Shown here: positions 40,073 through 49,275 of the stretch, piece by piece
Position numbering within the stretch: position 1 is the stretch's first letter
Layout: each line of letters starts with the position of its first letter
From: Chloroflexota bacterium
Lineage (GTDB): Bacteria > Chloroflexota > Limnocylindria > Limnocylindrales > CSP1-4
Length of the DNA stretch: 49,357 bases
Assembly: GCA_003169735.1 (NCBI GenBank)
Contig: PNAP01000030.1
Location: 1-49,357, forward strand
Direction of reading: 5' to 3'
Notes under the pieces: generated by a model
What the model was told of the DNA's origin: nothing
The model's input: only the letters and a program-made list of their open reading frames with translations
Database searches by the model: none
Position numbers and translations under genes: made by a program

Positions 40073-42445
40073 CTAGAAGCCGCCTCCTGCGCCGCCACCG
40101 CCACCGCCGCTCCCGCCGCCACTGAAGCCGCCGGAGCTGAACCCGCCGCCTCCGGAGCCGGTCGACGCGGGTGAGTTTCCGACCGTGCCGATGGCCGACA
40201 TCATGCCGCCGAAATCGGGCAGGGCACCGCTCGACATCAGGCCCGGTGCGAAGCCGCCGAAGCCGCCGCCCCCACCCACGCCGGCGAGGCTGCTTCCGTA
40301 CCAGGCCGGGAACCAGATGTTGGTCGTGGTCACCGAGCCCGAGTTGACATCCTCGATGCTCCGCTGGAGCACGTCTTGGACCTGGGCCTGGAGGCCGAGC
40401 GCGACGCCCCACACGGCGGCCTGGTCGGGCGTCTCGATCCACGGCAGGTTGGCGTCCTTGACCACCTGGTCCATCGAGCGTGCCTGCTCCATCGTCTTCT
40501 GGAGCGTCCGCCGATACGCTTCGAGCATGGCGTAGAGCATCGCCCCGGCCATCGTCCGCTGCGGCATGACGCGGCTGAGGATGATGGTCACGACGCCGGC
40601 CGCGATGACCGCCACGCCCGCCGCGAGGAGCCCGGAACTGGGCAGGTTGAAGGCGATGATGGCGATGACCACGCCGAGGATCAGCTCGAGCGAACCGCGG
40701 ACGCTCCAGCGCTCGATGGACTTGCGCGGCGCCTCGCGGAACCACTTGCGCTCGGTGACGTGGTCCTCCAGCTTGGCATCGAACGCGTGCACGGACTTGC
40801 CGAACTCGAGCAGGTCGTCGGGCTCGATGTAGCCGGCGCCCTCGGTCCCGGCGATGGTGTGGAGCCGCTCGAGGGCGTACAGCTCGGCGGCATCGAGCGG
40901 GCGCTTGCGGTTGAGAGCGACACTCGGGTCATTGGTATCCGGCTCGGTCAGTTTGATGCCGACCTTGTCCTCCTCCTGTTGGAACGCCACTTCGCCATGA
41001 CTGGCAAGGTCGAGCATCGCCGTGGTCAGGGCGTGGCGACTCGAGGAACCGCCGTACAGGAGTGCGCCGGCCGGCGGCGTCAATTCGGCGGGCGGCGCGG
41101 GCATCAGGATCGACGGATCGTCGAGGTAGTGCGGGTCCCGGCCGTAGCGCAGCCAGGACTCCGCGGCCCAGCCGGCAAGGATGAGGAACGCGACCGGCCC
41201 GACGATGAGGCCGAGGATGGCGTTGATCTGGCGCGCCTGGTCGAGGGCCGCGGCATGTTCCGGCGTCGCGTTGGCGTCGACCGCGTCGATGGCTGCCATC
41301 AGGGCGCCGTCGAGGTCGCACCCCTCGAGCAGCGGCAGCATCTGGTCGTTGAAGATGGCCTGGCGCTCGTCGTTGGTTAGATACGCGGCCCGATAGCCGT
41401 CGGCGCCGAAGAGGGAGACCTGGCCGTGGCACAGGCTCCGATCCATATCGAACACGATGGCCAGCCCGTCATCGAAGCCGGCCCGGCCGACGTGCCATTG
41501 GTCGATGAGCGCCTGGGCATCGTCGTCCGCGCTCTGGGCCGTGCTGTCCGGCTTGACCTGCGTGTAGACGACGACCTCGGCGCCCGTCCGCTGTTCGATG
41601 CCGGCGATGATCTTGGACGCGGCGGCGACCGTCGACGGCGCGAAGACACCGGCGTAGTCGTACACCACCTGGCCGGTGATCGGATCCGGATAGGGCGGTC
41701 CGGCGGCCGGCGGCGGTCCGACATCAGGACCGAAGCTCCGGCTCGGGCTCGGGCTGGGCGAGGGAGTCGTGCCCGGAGCCGGCGTAGGGGTCGGCGCTGG
41801 GATCGCGCTCGGTTCCGGGATCGGCGTGGCCGATGCGATCGGCGCGGCGACGGTGACGGCGGTGGTGGCCGAGGTCAGCGATCCCAGCCAATGGCCCCCG
41901 CTCAGCTCATCCGCAGTGGCCGAATCGACCACCGTCTGGACGGCGTCACTGTCGAACCCCTGGACCTGGAGTCCGACCGACGCGGCCCCGCCGATGACGG
42001 CCGTGGTCTGGTTCGCGTCGAATTCCCAGATGAGGGCGACCGCGCGGACGTCGGGGCCGCCGAGGTCCCACTGGTTGAGCAGCAGTTCGGCGTCGCCGCG
42101 GGCGATGCCCTCCGAACCGGACGCGTCCGGCTTGACCTGCGTGTAGACAATGATGTCGAGCTTGCTCGTCGATGCCAGCTGACGGAGGTTCTGGTTGGCC
42201 GTCTGCCGCGCGGCCTGCAGGAAGACCCCCGCCTGATCGTAAACGTACCTGTCGGGGACCTGATCGATGAACGGCGGACCGGCGTTGTCGCCCGGTGCTC
42301 CGTCGGCGATGCCGCCGGCAAGGAGAAGCATCGCCAGCCCCGCGAAGCCCGCCAGCAGGGCCGCGGCCGTCCACCGAGCAGGCCGATCCCTCACCCGGCC
42401 CGGCGTGGATGCGTGACGCACCGTCTGTGTCGCTGCCACCGGCAC
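40073..42445 (-). CDS. Double-TPM-domain membrane protein with DUF2207-like part and Gly-rich tail
   Basis: A 790-aa protein. After a signal/anchor (about 25-48) there is a first TPM-like domain from about 60 (YVYDQAGVFLQAARQTANQ, DIIVYTQVKPDASG) and, beyond a Pro/Ser linker, a second from about 260 (VVYDYAGVFAPSTVAAASK, EVVVYTQVKPDSTAQ). A helix near 420 (LGLIVGPVAFLILAGW) leads to a cytoplasmic region with LTPPAGALLYGGSSSRHALTT as in DUF2207 proteins. Two helices near 595-640 and a Gly/Ser-rich tail follow. The TPM copies look like an internal duplication. Function is unknown. The start is GTG 42445; GTG 42439, 8 nt after a TACCGT box, is an alternative. Confidence 0.78.
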   Translation of the reverse strand: MPVAATQTVRHASTPGRVRDRPARWTAAALLAGFAGLAMLLLAGGIADGAPGDNAGPPFIDQVPDRYVYDQAGVFLQAARQTANQNLRQLASTSKLDIIVYTQVKPDASGSEGIARGDAELLLNQWDLGGPDVRAVALIWEFDANQTTAVIGGAASVGLQVQGFDSDAVQTVVDSATADELSGGHWLGSLTSATTAVTVAAPIASATPIPEPSAIPAPTPTPAPGTTPSPSPSPSRSFGPDVGPPPAAGPPYPDPITGQVVYDYAGVFAPSTVAAASKIIAGIEQRTGAEVVVYTQVKPDSTAQSADDDAQALIDQWHVGRAGFDDGLAIVFDMDRSLCHGQVSLFGADGYRAAYLTNDERQAIFNDQMLPLLEGCDLDGALMAAIDAVDANATPEHAAALDQARQINAILGLIVGPVAFLILAGWAAESWLRYGRDPHYLDDPSILMPAPPAELTPPAGALLYGGSSSRHALTTAMLDLASHGEVAFQQEEDKVGIKLTEPDTNDPSVALNRKRPLDAAELYALERLHTIAGTEGAGYIEPDDLLEFGKSVHAFDAKLEDHVTERKWFREAPRKSIERWSVRGSLELILGVVIAIIAFNLPSSGLLAAGVAVIAAGVVTIILSRVMPQRTMAGAMLYAMLEAYRRTLQKTMEQARSMDQVVKDANLPWIETPDQAAVWGVALGLQAQVQDVLQRSIEDVNSGSVTTTNIWFPAWYGSSLAGVGGGGGFGGFAPGLMSSGALPDFGGMMSAIGTVGNSPASTGSGGGGFSSGGFSGGGSGGGGGGAGGGF

Positions 42446-42473
42446 TAACGGTAGCCGATGCGCGACCGCGTGT

Positions 42474-44429
42474 TCAGGCCGGCGCTCGCGCGGCCTCGGG
42501 CACGGTGGCGCGGATGCGACGCACCAGCTCGGCGCCCATCTCGTACCGGCCGAAGCTGGGCATGATGTAGGTGCCCTGGACGAGGCCGCGCATCTGGCTG
42601 ATCAGGTCGAGTGCCATCTCCAGGCCGACCTCCGCGCCCCGATCGCCCGCCGCGGCCATCGCCGCGCGGACCGTGTCCGGGATTGAGATGCCGGGCACCT
42701 CGTTGTGGAGGAACTCGGCGTGGCGCGCCGTATGGAGCGGGAGGACGCCGAGCAGCACCGGGCGCGGCAGGTGATCGCCCCACCGCCGCGCGGCACGCTC
42801 CATGAACCGCTCCCATTGCTCGCGGGCATAGATGGGCTGGGTCATCACCAGGTTCGCACCGGCATCGAGCTTGCCGGCCAATCGGTCGAGCTCCTGTTCC
42901 GGGTCGGCCGAGGTGGGGTCGACGGCGCAGGCGATGGTGAAGCCGGCCGGCGCGCCGATCGACTTGCCAGCCTGGTCCTCGCCCCGGTTGAGGCGCTGGA
43001 GGATGCCGATGAGGCCGGTCGAATCGATGTCCCAGATGCCCGTCCCGGTGGGGTAGTCGCCGACGCGGGGCGGGTCGCCGGTGAGGGCCAGGATGTTTCG
43101 GACGCCGAGGGCATGGGCTCCCAGGAGCTCCGATTCGAGCGCCATCAGGTTGCGGTCGCGGGTCGTGAAGTGGACCAGGCACTCGAGGTCGAGGTCGTGC
43201 TGGATGCCGAAGGCGACGGCCATCGCACCCATGCGCACGCGCGCCATCGCACTGTCGGAGATGTTCACGAGATCGACGCCGGCGTCCTGGAGGAGGCGGG
43301 CGGCCTCGATCGTGCGCTCGATGCGGACGGAGCGCGGCGGGTCGATCTCGACGCTGATGACGAAGCGTTTGTCGGCGAGGGCCTGGGCGAGCTGGGTCGG
43401 CGGTGGTGGCTCCTGGATGGAGCTGCTGGAGCCAGTGGGCCGGTCGCTGAGCGAGGCGCGCGGCGAGGCGCCCTGGCCAAGCGGCTCGGCCGAGGTGGCG
43501 GCGGCCGTGCCGCGTTCACGGGCGAGCGCCTGGTCGAGAGCTTGCCGCATGGCCGCGATGTGCTCGGGTGTCGTGCCACAGCAACCGCCGATGATGCGCG
43601 CGCCGGCGGCCAGGAAGCGCTTGACCGCCTCGGCGAAGTAGTCCGGGCCGGCAGCGTAGACGAACTGGCCCTCGGTGCGCTGGGGGAGGCCGGCGTTGGG
43701 CATGATGACTCGGGCCAGGTCGGCCGAGGGACGGCCCATCTGCTGGAGCGCGTCCAGGCAGACGATCGGCCCGACACCGCAGTTGACGCCGACCGCATCG
43801 ACGCCGACGGAGGCCAGGGCCGTGGCGGCGGTCTGCGGATTGGTGCCGTCCATGGCCACCAGCTCCTCGCCGAAGGTCATCTCGGCGATGATCGGCAGGT
43901 CGCATATGGCGCGGGCCTCGTCGATGCCGAGCAGGAGTTCGTCGAGGTCGCTGAACGTCTCGAAGACGAGCAGGTCGGCGCCGCCCTCGAGAAGGCCTTC
44001 GATCTGCTCGCGGAAGGCTGAGCGGATCTCGGCGGTCGGCGGGCGGTCCGGGCCGCGAACGGCTGCGCCGAGGGGTCCGATGCTGCCGGCGATGAGCACG
44101 TCCCTGGCCGCCACGTCGCGGGCTTCCCTTGCGAGCTGAGCCGCGCGGCGGTTGAGCTGGGAGGCTCTGGCGGCGAGGCCGTACGGCGCCAAGCGGAGGC
44201 GATTGGCCCCGAAGGAGTTGGTCTCGATGGCGTCCGCGCCAGCCCGGATGTACTCGCGATGGATCGCCCCGATCAGGTCCGGGTGCGTCTCGACCAGCTC
44301 GTCCAGCGAGGCTCTCTGCGGGATGCCGCGACTGAAGAGCAGCGTGCCCATCGCGCCGTCGAAGAGGATCGGCCGGGCAGCCAGCCGCTCAGCGAACGCG
44401 AGGCGCGGATGCGGCAGTGGAACGGCCAT
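42474..44429 (-). CDS. Bifunctional homocysteine S-methyltransferase / methylenetetrahydrofolate reductase
   Basis: A 651-aa fusion. Residues about 1-310 are a Zn-dependent homocysteine methyltransferase domain with FDGAMGTLLFSRG, ETNSFGANR, and the Zn cysteines in VGVNCGVG and IIGGCCGTTPEH. After a Ser/Pro linker, residues about 340-640 are MetF-like: VISVEIDPPRS, NILALTGDPPR, the IACAVDPTSADPEQELDRL region and GANLVMTQPIYA. It makes 5-methyl-THF and a methyl transfer to homocysteine, but has no cobalamin domain, so the methyl donor for the first domain is uncertain. ATG 44429 lies 7 nt after TACCCT. Confidence 0.92.
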   Translation of the reverse strand: MAVPLPHPRLAFAERLAARPILFDGAMGTLLFSRGIPQRASLDELVETHPDLIGAIHREYIRAGADAIETNSFGANRLRLAPYGLAARASQLNRRAAQLAREARDVAARDVLIAGSIGPLGAAVRGPDRPPTAEIRSAFREQIEGLLEGGADLLVFETFSDLDELLLGIDEARAICDLPIIAEMTFGEELVAMDGTNPQTAATALASVGVDAVGVNCGVGPIVCLDALQQMGRPSADLARVIMPNAGLPQRTEGQFVYAAGPDYFAEAVKRFLAAGARIIGGCCGTTPEHIAAMRQALDQALARERGTAAATSAEPLGQGASPRASLSDRPTGSSSSIQEPPPPTQLAQALADKRFVISVEIDPPRSVRIERTIEAARLLQDAGVDLVNISDSAMARVRMGAMAVAFGIQHDLDLECLVHFTTRDRNLMALESELLGAHALGVRNILALTGDPPRVGDYPTGTGIWDIDSTGLIGILQRLNRGEDQAGKSIGAPAGFTIACAVDPTSADPEQELDRLAGKLDAGANLVMTQPIYAREQWERFMERAARRWGDHLPRPVLLGVLPLHTARHAEFLHNEVPGISIPDTVRAAMAAAGDRGAEVGLEMALDLISQMRGLVQGTYIMPSFGRYEMGAELVRRIRATVPEAARAPA

Positions 44430-44436
44430 GCGCGAG

Positions 44437-44442
44437 AGGGTA
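44437..44442 (-). promoter_or_regulatory. -10 box of the methyltransferase/MetF gene
   Basis: TACCCT on the minus strand, 7 nt before ATG 44429; no Shine-Dalgarno. Confidence 0.5.
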
Positions 44443-44570
44443 CAGGCAGGTGCCAAGTGAGGGTGGTTGGTCGGCCGCACGGGAAACACCGTTGATTGGG
44501 TGTACGGTGCGGCGGATCGGAGCCATTGCCCATCGCGCCCGCGCTCGAAGCACGCTCGTGGAGGTCATTC

Positions 44571-44939
44571 ATGGATGAGCAGGATGTTCGGGTACGCGCA
44601 GAGGCGCTGTGTGCCGCGCTCGTGGGTGGCGATGTCGACAAGGTGATCGCGGACTTCAGCGAAGAGCTCCATCACAACCTCGGGGAGGTGTTGGCCCTGC
44701 TGTTGCTTCCATCGAGCGAAGCGACCATCGAATCGATCGATCATGGCGCCGGCTCTGGTTTCGTGGTCGTCCTTCGACTCCGTGGCCCGGCCGAGGAAGT
44801 CCAGATCCAAACGCGGTGGAAAGATCGCGACGACCGGCCGACCGTCATCGAATTGAGCCACCTGAGCAGGACCGAGTTGACCGCCCAAGCCGTGGACGAG
44901 GGCGAGGCGACCGACGGCGAGGCAGCCGAGTCGAACTAG
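44571..44939 (+). CDS. Small acidic protein, possibly NTF2-like
   Basis: A 122-aa protein starting MDEQDVRVRAEALCAALVGGDVDKVIADFSEEL, with LLLLPSSEATIESIDHGAGSGFVVVLRLRGPAEEVQIQTRWKDRDDRPTVIEL forming alternating strands and an acidic C-terminus. The order of helices then strands resembles NTF2-like proteins, but the call is weak. ATG 44571 has GGAGG 7 nt upstream. A TACGGT box at 44503-44508 predicts a leader of about 55 nt, so this is a leadered gene divergent from a leaderless one. Confidence 0.55.
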   Translation: MDEQDVRVRAEALCAALVGGDVDKVIADFSEELHHNLGEVLALLLLPSSEATIESIDHGAGSGFVVVLRLRGPAEEVQIQTRWKDRDDRPTVIELSHLSRTELTAQAVDEGEATDGEAAESN

Positions 44940-44990
44940 CGACGCACCGATCAGTGACAGAGCCTCAGGCGTGGGTGCGACGATGCGCGC

Positions 44991-46256
44991 ATGTCGCTCG
45001 ATACGCCCACGTCGGCTGAGCCGGAGGATCGGTCGTACCGCGCCCTGTTCCGGGTTCCGACGCTCGGTCGGATCCTGATCTCGATGCAGCTGGCCCGCAT
45101 CGCCCAGTCGATGCTGACCGTGGCGCTGGTGCTGTTCGCCCTGGCCGAGTACCACTCGCCGGCGCTCGCCGGCATCGTCACGTTCGTGAGCGTCGCGCCG
45201 GGCCTCGCCGCTGCGCCCATCGTCGGGGCGTTGCTCGACCGTTATGGCCGCCTCCGCCTGATGACGCTCGACTATCTCGTGACGACCGCGGCGATGGTGC
45301 TCGTGGCGACGCTCGCCACGATCCACGAGCTACCCGATTGGCTGCTCGTGGCCATCACGTTCGTGTTCGGCGTCACGTCGATGTTCAGCTCCTCGGGGCT
45401 GCGCAGCCTTTTCCCGCTCATCGTCCCGACGCATCTCTGGGAACGTGTCAACGCCATCGACTCGAACGGCTACCTGCTGGCGACCATCGTCGGGCCGCCG
45501 GTCGCCGCCACCCTGGTCACGACCATCGGCGGACCGGCCACGTTCGGCCTGATGGCCATCCCCTTCGCCGTCGCCGCGGTAGCGCTCGTGGGGGTGACGG
45601 AACCCGTGGCGTCCGGCAGCGCGCCGGGTGGCTTGCTGCGTGAAGCGCTCATCGGGATCCGCTACTTCTGGCGCAACGCCACATTGCGCGGCCTTGGCGT
45701 GGCATTCGCCGTCAGCAACGTCGCCGGCGGTTTCGGCACCATCCTGATCCCCGTCATCATCCTCGATCGACTCTCCGCCCCGGCGCCGATGGTCGGCTTC
45801 GCCTTCGCCGTGTCGGGCGTGGTGGGTGTCGCATCGGCGCTCCTAGCGGGGCGCATCGACTCGAATGGCCGCGAGTGGCGGATGCTGGTCGTTGCCATGA
45901 CCGGGCTCGCGGCGGCGTCCGCGCTGCTCTACCCGGCGGCCACGGCGGGCGACCAGTTCGTCGGCCTCGCCTGGATCTTCGGCGCGATGGCCATCCTCGG
46001 TCTCAGCAGCGGGCTGTCTGACGTGGCACTTTTCACCGTCCGGCAACGGCGCACGGATCCCCAGGTGTTCGGCCGTGCCATCACCATCTCGATGGCGTTC
46101 AACTACTCGGGTTTCCCGATCGGTGCGGCCATCGCCGGATCGCTGGTCACGGCCTCGCTCGAGTTCGCCATCGTCCTGGCCGTCGTCGCAGGCGTCGTCG
46201 GCATGCTCCTGGTCGCGGCGATGGTGCCGCGACTCGTGCCGATGAGGGCTGATTGA
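44991..46256 (+). CDS. MFS transporter
   Basis: A 421-aa permease with about 12 helices. The loop between helices 2 and 3 reads GALLDRYGRLRLMTLDYL, the major-facilitator GxLaDrxGrrr signature. The central region has LWERVNAIDSNGYLLATIVGPPV, typical of enterobactin-exporter-like (EntS) or DHA3-type efflux proteins. It is probably a drug or siderophore-type exporter; the substrate is not predictable. It begins 51 nt after the small acidic gene. Confidence 0.88.
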   Translation: MSLDTPTSAEPEDRSYRALFRVPTLGRILISMQLARIAQSMLTVALVLFALAEYHSPALAGIVTFVSVAPGLAAAPIVGALLDRYGRLRLMTLDYLVTTAAMVLVATLATIHELPDWLLVAITFVFGVTSMFSSSGLRSLFPLIVPTHLWERVNAIDSNGYLLATIVGPPVAATLVTTIGGPATFGLMAIPFAVAAVALVGVTEPVASGSAPGGLLREALIGIRYFWRNATLRGLGVAFAVSNVAGGFGTILIPVIILDRLSAPAPMVGFAFAVSGVVGVASALLAGRIDSNGREWRMLVVAMTGLAAASALLYPAATAGDQFVGLAWIFGAMAILGLSSGLSDVALFTVRQRRTDPQVFGRAITISMAFNYSGFPIGAAIAGSLVTASLEFAIVLAVVAGVVGMLLVAAMVPRLVPMRAD

Positions 46257-46278
46257 GGGCGCTGCGGAGCGGAAGCCA

Positions 46279-46284
46279 TATCCT
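46279..46284 (+). promoter_or_regulatory. -10 box for leaderless MgtA-like gene
   Basis: TATCCT followed by exactly 6 nt and GTG 46291. Confidence 0.5.
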
Positions 46285-46290
46285 CTGCCA

Positions 46291-48906
46291 GTGCAGGGCG
46301 CTGGCGGGGCTATCTCGACCGATCCGGCGGTCACCCGATTCTGGGATCTGCCCGTCGCCGATGCCTTCGCCCGCGTTCAGAGCGGCCCGGATGGCCTGAC
46401 CAGCACCGAGGCGGCCACGCGCCTCGCTCGCGTCGGGCCCAACGTGATCGGCACCGGCCGCCAGACGAGCGACCTCGGCCTGCTGGCTCGTCAGTTCGCG
46501 AGCCCGATCATCCTGATCCTGGTCTTCGCGACAGTCATCGCCGGCCTCCTCGGCGACGCCACCGACACGGTGATCATCCTTGCCATCATCGCGCTGAGCG
46601 GCCTGCTCGGGTTCTGGCAGGAACGCAGTGCCAACCGTGCGGTGGCCGCGCTGCTCGCCGTCGTCCAGGTCAAGGTCGAGGTCCGGCGAGGCGGCACGGT
46701 CGTGGAAGTGCCCTCGACCGAGATCGTGCCCGGCGATCTGGTCGTGGTCAACGCCGGCGACGTCATCCCCGGCGATGGGCTGATCGTGGCGTCGAACCGG
46801 CTGCTCATCGACGAGGCGGCGCTGACCGGAGAGACCTATCCCGCCGAGAAGACGCCGGGTGTGGTGGCCGCCGACGCGCCCATCGCCAGCCGGACGAACT
46901 GCGTCTTCATGGGCACGCATGTCAGCAGCGGCAGCGGCACCGCGCTCATCATCCTGACCGGCGCGAATACCGAATTCGGGAAGGTCTCGGCGCGGCTTCG
47001 CGTCCGTCCTCCGGTGACGAGTTTCCAGCGCGGCCTGACCGCGTTCGGGTACCTGCTCGTACGCGTGATGCTCGTCCTGGTGGTGGCGATCTTCGTGGTC
47101 AACGTCGTCCTCGCACGGCCGCTCCTCGATTCAGCGCTCTTCTCGCTGGCGCTGGCGGTCGGCCTCACGCCACAGCTGCTGCCGGCCATCGTGACCATCA
47201 GCCTTTCGGAGGGCGCGCGGCTGATGGCGCGTGACCGGGTCATCGTCAAGCGTCTCGATGCCATCGAGGACTTCGGGGCGATGACCATCCTGTGCACCGA
47301 CAAGACGGGCACGATGACCTCCGGCGACGTAACGCTCGAGGGCGCCCTCGGCACCGACGGACATCCGAGCGCGCGGGTCGGACGGCTCGCCTACCTCAAC
47401 GCCAAGCTCCAGACCGGCTTCACCAACCCCATCGACGATGCTGTCGTCGCGGCCGGCGGTCCCGCTGCGAGCGGCGGCGATGGCAAACGGGTGGCGGAGC
47501 TGCCGTACGACTTCCAGCGCCGCCGGTTGAGCGTGCTCGTCGCCGGAGCGGGCGTCGCCGGAGCGGGCGCCGGTCCGGGTCCCGACCTGCTGATCACCAA
47601 GGGCGCGCTCGACGGCATCCTCGCCGTGTGCACGACGGCGCGCGATGCCGCCGGGGCGGCCGTCGCCATCGCGCCTGTCAACGCCAAGATCCAGGCGCAG
47701 TTCAGCGCCCTGAGCGGCCAGGGCTACCGAGTCCTTGGTGTCTCGAGCCGCGACCTTGCCGGTCGAGACACCGTCACGGACGCCGATGAATCGGGCATGA
47801 CCTTCGAGGGCTTCCTGACCTTCCTCGATCCGCCCAAGCCGGACGCCGCGGCGACCATCGCGGAACTCGCCGCGAGCGGCATCTCGGTGCGCATGATCAC
47901 CGGTGACAACCGCCTCGTGGCCGCCCACATCGGCGGCCTTGTCGGCCTCGATGCCGACCAGGTCCTGACCGGCGATCGCATCGATGCCCTGTCCGACCCG
48001 GACCTGGCGACGCAGGCCGCGAAGACGGCAATCTTCGCCGAGATCGAGCCGACCCAGAAGGAGCGCATCATCCGCGCCCTCAGGGCGAGCGGTGCGACGG
48101 TCGGTTACCTCGGCGACGGCATCAACGACGCGCCCGCCCTGCACGCCGCGGACGTCGGCATCTCCGTCGACACGGCCGTCGATGTGGCCAAGGAATCGGC
48201 CGCCATCGTGCTGCTCGACAAGGACCTCGGGGTGCTCCTGCACGGCGTTCGGCAAGGTCGGCGGACGTTCGCGAACACCATGAAGTACGTGTTCACGACG
48301 ACGAGCGCGAACTTCGGGAACATGATCAGCATGGCCGGCGCGGCAGTCCTGCTGCCGTTCCTGCCGTTGCTCCCGTATCAGATCCTGCTCATCAACTTCC
48401 TGACCGACCTCCCGGCCACGACCATCGCGACCGACCGGGTCGACCCGGAACAGCTCGACCGCCCGCACAGCTGGGACATCGGCTTCGTGCAGTCGTTCAT
48501 GATCGTCTTCGGGCTGGTCAGCTCGGTGTTCGACTTCCTGACCTTCGGCGTCCTGCGCCTCAGCTTCACCGCCGACGCCACTCTTTTCCGAAGCGGCTGG
48601 TTCCTGGAATCGGTGGCGACCGAGCTGGCGGTCATGTTCGTGCTACGCACGCGGCGGCCGTTCTTCCGGAGCCAGCCGAGCGTCCTGCTGACTGCGGCGA
48701 GCCTCGGCCTGCTCGGGGTGACGCTGCTCGTCATCGAGACGCCGATCGGCTCGCTCCTCGGCCTCGAGCCGTTGCCACTGGGGGTCTTCGTGGCGCTCGC
48801 GGTCATCACGCTGGGCTACGTGGCGACCACCGAGGTCGCCAAGTGGTTCTTCTATCGAGGCGATCGGGCCGCGGCCGTCCTTGCGCCGCGTGGCCCCCGG
48901 CCGTGA
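46291..48906 (+). CDS. P-type ATPase, Mg2+ importer (MgtA/MgtB, IIIB) type
   Basis: An 871-aa P-type ATPase. The N-terminal cation-ATPase domain (FWDLPVADAF) leads into helices 1-2. The actuator has VPGDLVVVNAGDVIPGDG and LTGETYPAEK (TGET for TGES). Helix 4 is AVGLTPQLLPAIVTISLSEG, matching the GLTPEMLP signature of MgtA. The phosphorylation site is ILCTDKTGTMTSGDV (Asp337), followed by MITGDN and GDGINDAPALHAADVGISV. Six C-terminal helices include LINFLTDLPATTIATDRVD. It probably imports Mg2+ driven by ATP. The TATCCT box 6 nt before GTG 46291 leaves no room for an MgtA-style regulatory leader. Confidence 0.9.
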   Translation: MQGAGGAISTDPAVTRFWDLPVADAFARVQSGPDGLTSTEAATRLARVGPNVIGTGRQTSDLGLLARQFASPIILILVFATVIAGLLGDATDTVIILAIIALSGLLGFWQERSANRAVAALLAVVQVKVEVRRGGTVVEVPSTEIVPGDLVVVNAGDVIPGDGLIVASNRLLIDEAALTGETYPAEKTPGVVAADAPIASRTNCVFMGTHVSSGSGTALIILTGANTEFGKVSARLRVRPPVTSFQRGLTAFGYLLVRVMLVLVVAIFVVNVVLARPLLDSALFSLALAVGLTPQLLPAIVTISLSEGARLMARDRVIVKRLDAIEDFGAMTILCTDKTGTMTSGDVTLEGALGTDGHPSARVGRLAYLNAKLQTGFTNPIDDAVVAAGGPAASGGDGKRVAELPYDFQRRRLSVLVAGAGVAGAGAGPGPDLLITKGALDGILAVCTTARDAAGAAVAIAPVNAKIQAQFSALSGQGYRVLGVSSRDLAGRDTVTDADESGMTFEGFLTFLDPPKPDAAATIAELAASGISVRMITGDNRLVAAHIGGLVGLDADQVLTGDRIDALSDPDLATQAAKTAIFAEIEPTQKERIIRALRASGATVGYLGDGINDAPALHAADVGISVDTAVDVAKESAAIVLLDKDLGVLLHGVRQGRRTFANTMKYVFTTTSANFGNMISMAGAAVLLPFLPLLPYQILLINFLTDLPATTIATDRVDPEQLDRPHSWDIGFVQSFMIVFGLVSSVFDFLTFGVLRLSFTADATLFRSGWFLESVATELAVMFVLRTRRPFFRSQPSVLLTAASLGLLGVTLLVIETPIGSLLGLEPLPLGVFVALAVITLGYVATTEVAKWFFYRGDRAAAVLAPRGPRP

Positions 48907-49265
48907 TCGTCGCAACGATCCTGGTCGTCCTCGTCGCGCTGCTGCACGTCTGGTTCCTTGCCCTCGAGATGTTCCTGTGGCAGAAGCCGCTCGGGCTGCG
49001 GACCTTCCGCATCACCCCCGAGGACGCGCGCACGACCGCGACGCTCGCCGCCAACCAGGGCCTCTACAACGGCTTCCTCGCGGCCGGCCTGGCCTGGGGA
49101 CTGCTCGCGGCTGACCCAGTCGGATTCCAGGTCAAGGTTTTCTTCCTTGCCTGCGTCATCGTCGCCGGGGTCTACGGCGCCTTGACCGTGCAGCGCGGCA
49201 TCTTATTTGTGCAGGCGTTGCCCGCCGCCCTCGCGCTCGGTGCCGTGTTCCTGGCGCGCACCTGA
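48903..49265 (+). CDS. DUF1304-family small membrane protein
   Basis: A 120-aa protein with four helices: VIVATILVVLVALLHVWFLALEMFLW, then the conserved loop LRTFRITPEDARTTATLAANQGLYNGFLAAGL, and two more hydrophobic segments ending VFLART. The NQGxYNGFLAAGL motif is the DUF1304 hallmark. Function is unknown. The GTG start overlaps the ATPase stop (GTGA), so it is likely translated with the MgtA-like pump. Confidence 0.83.
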   Translation: MIVATILVVLVALLHVWFLALEMFLWQKPLGLRTFRITPEDARTTATLAANQGLYNGFLAAGLAWGLLAADPVGFQVKVFFLACVIVAGVYGALTVQRGILFVQALPAALALGAVFLART

Positions 49266-49275
49266 CCGAGGAGAG

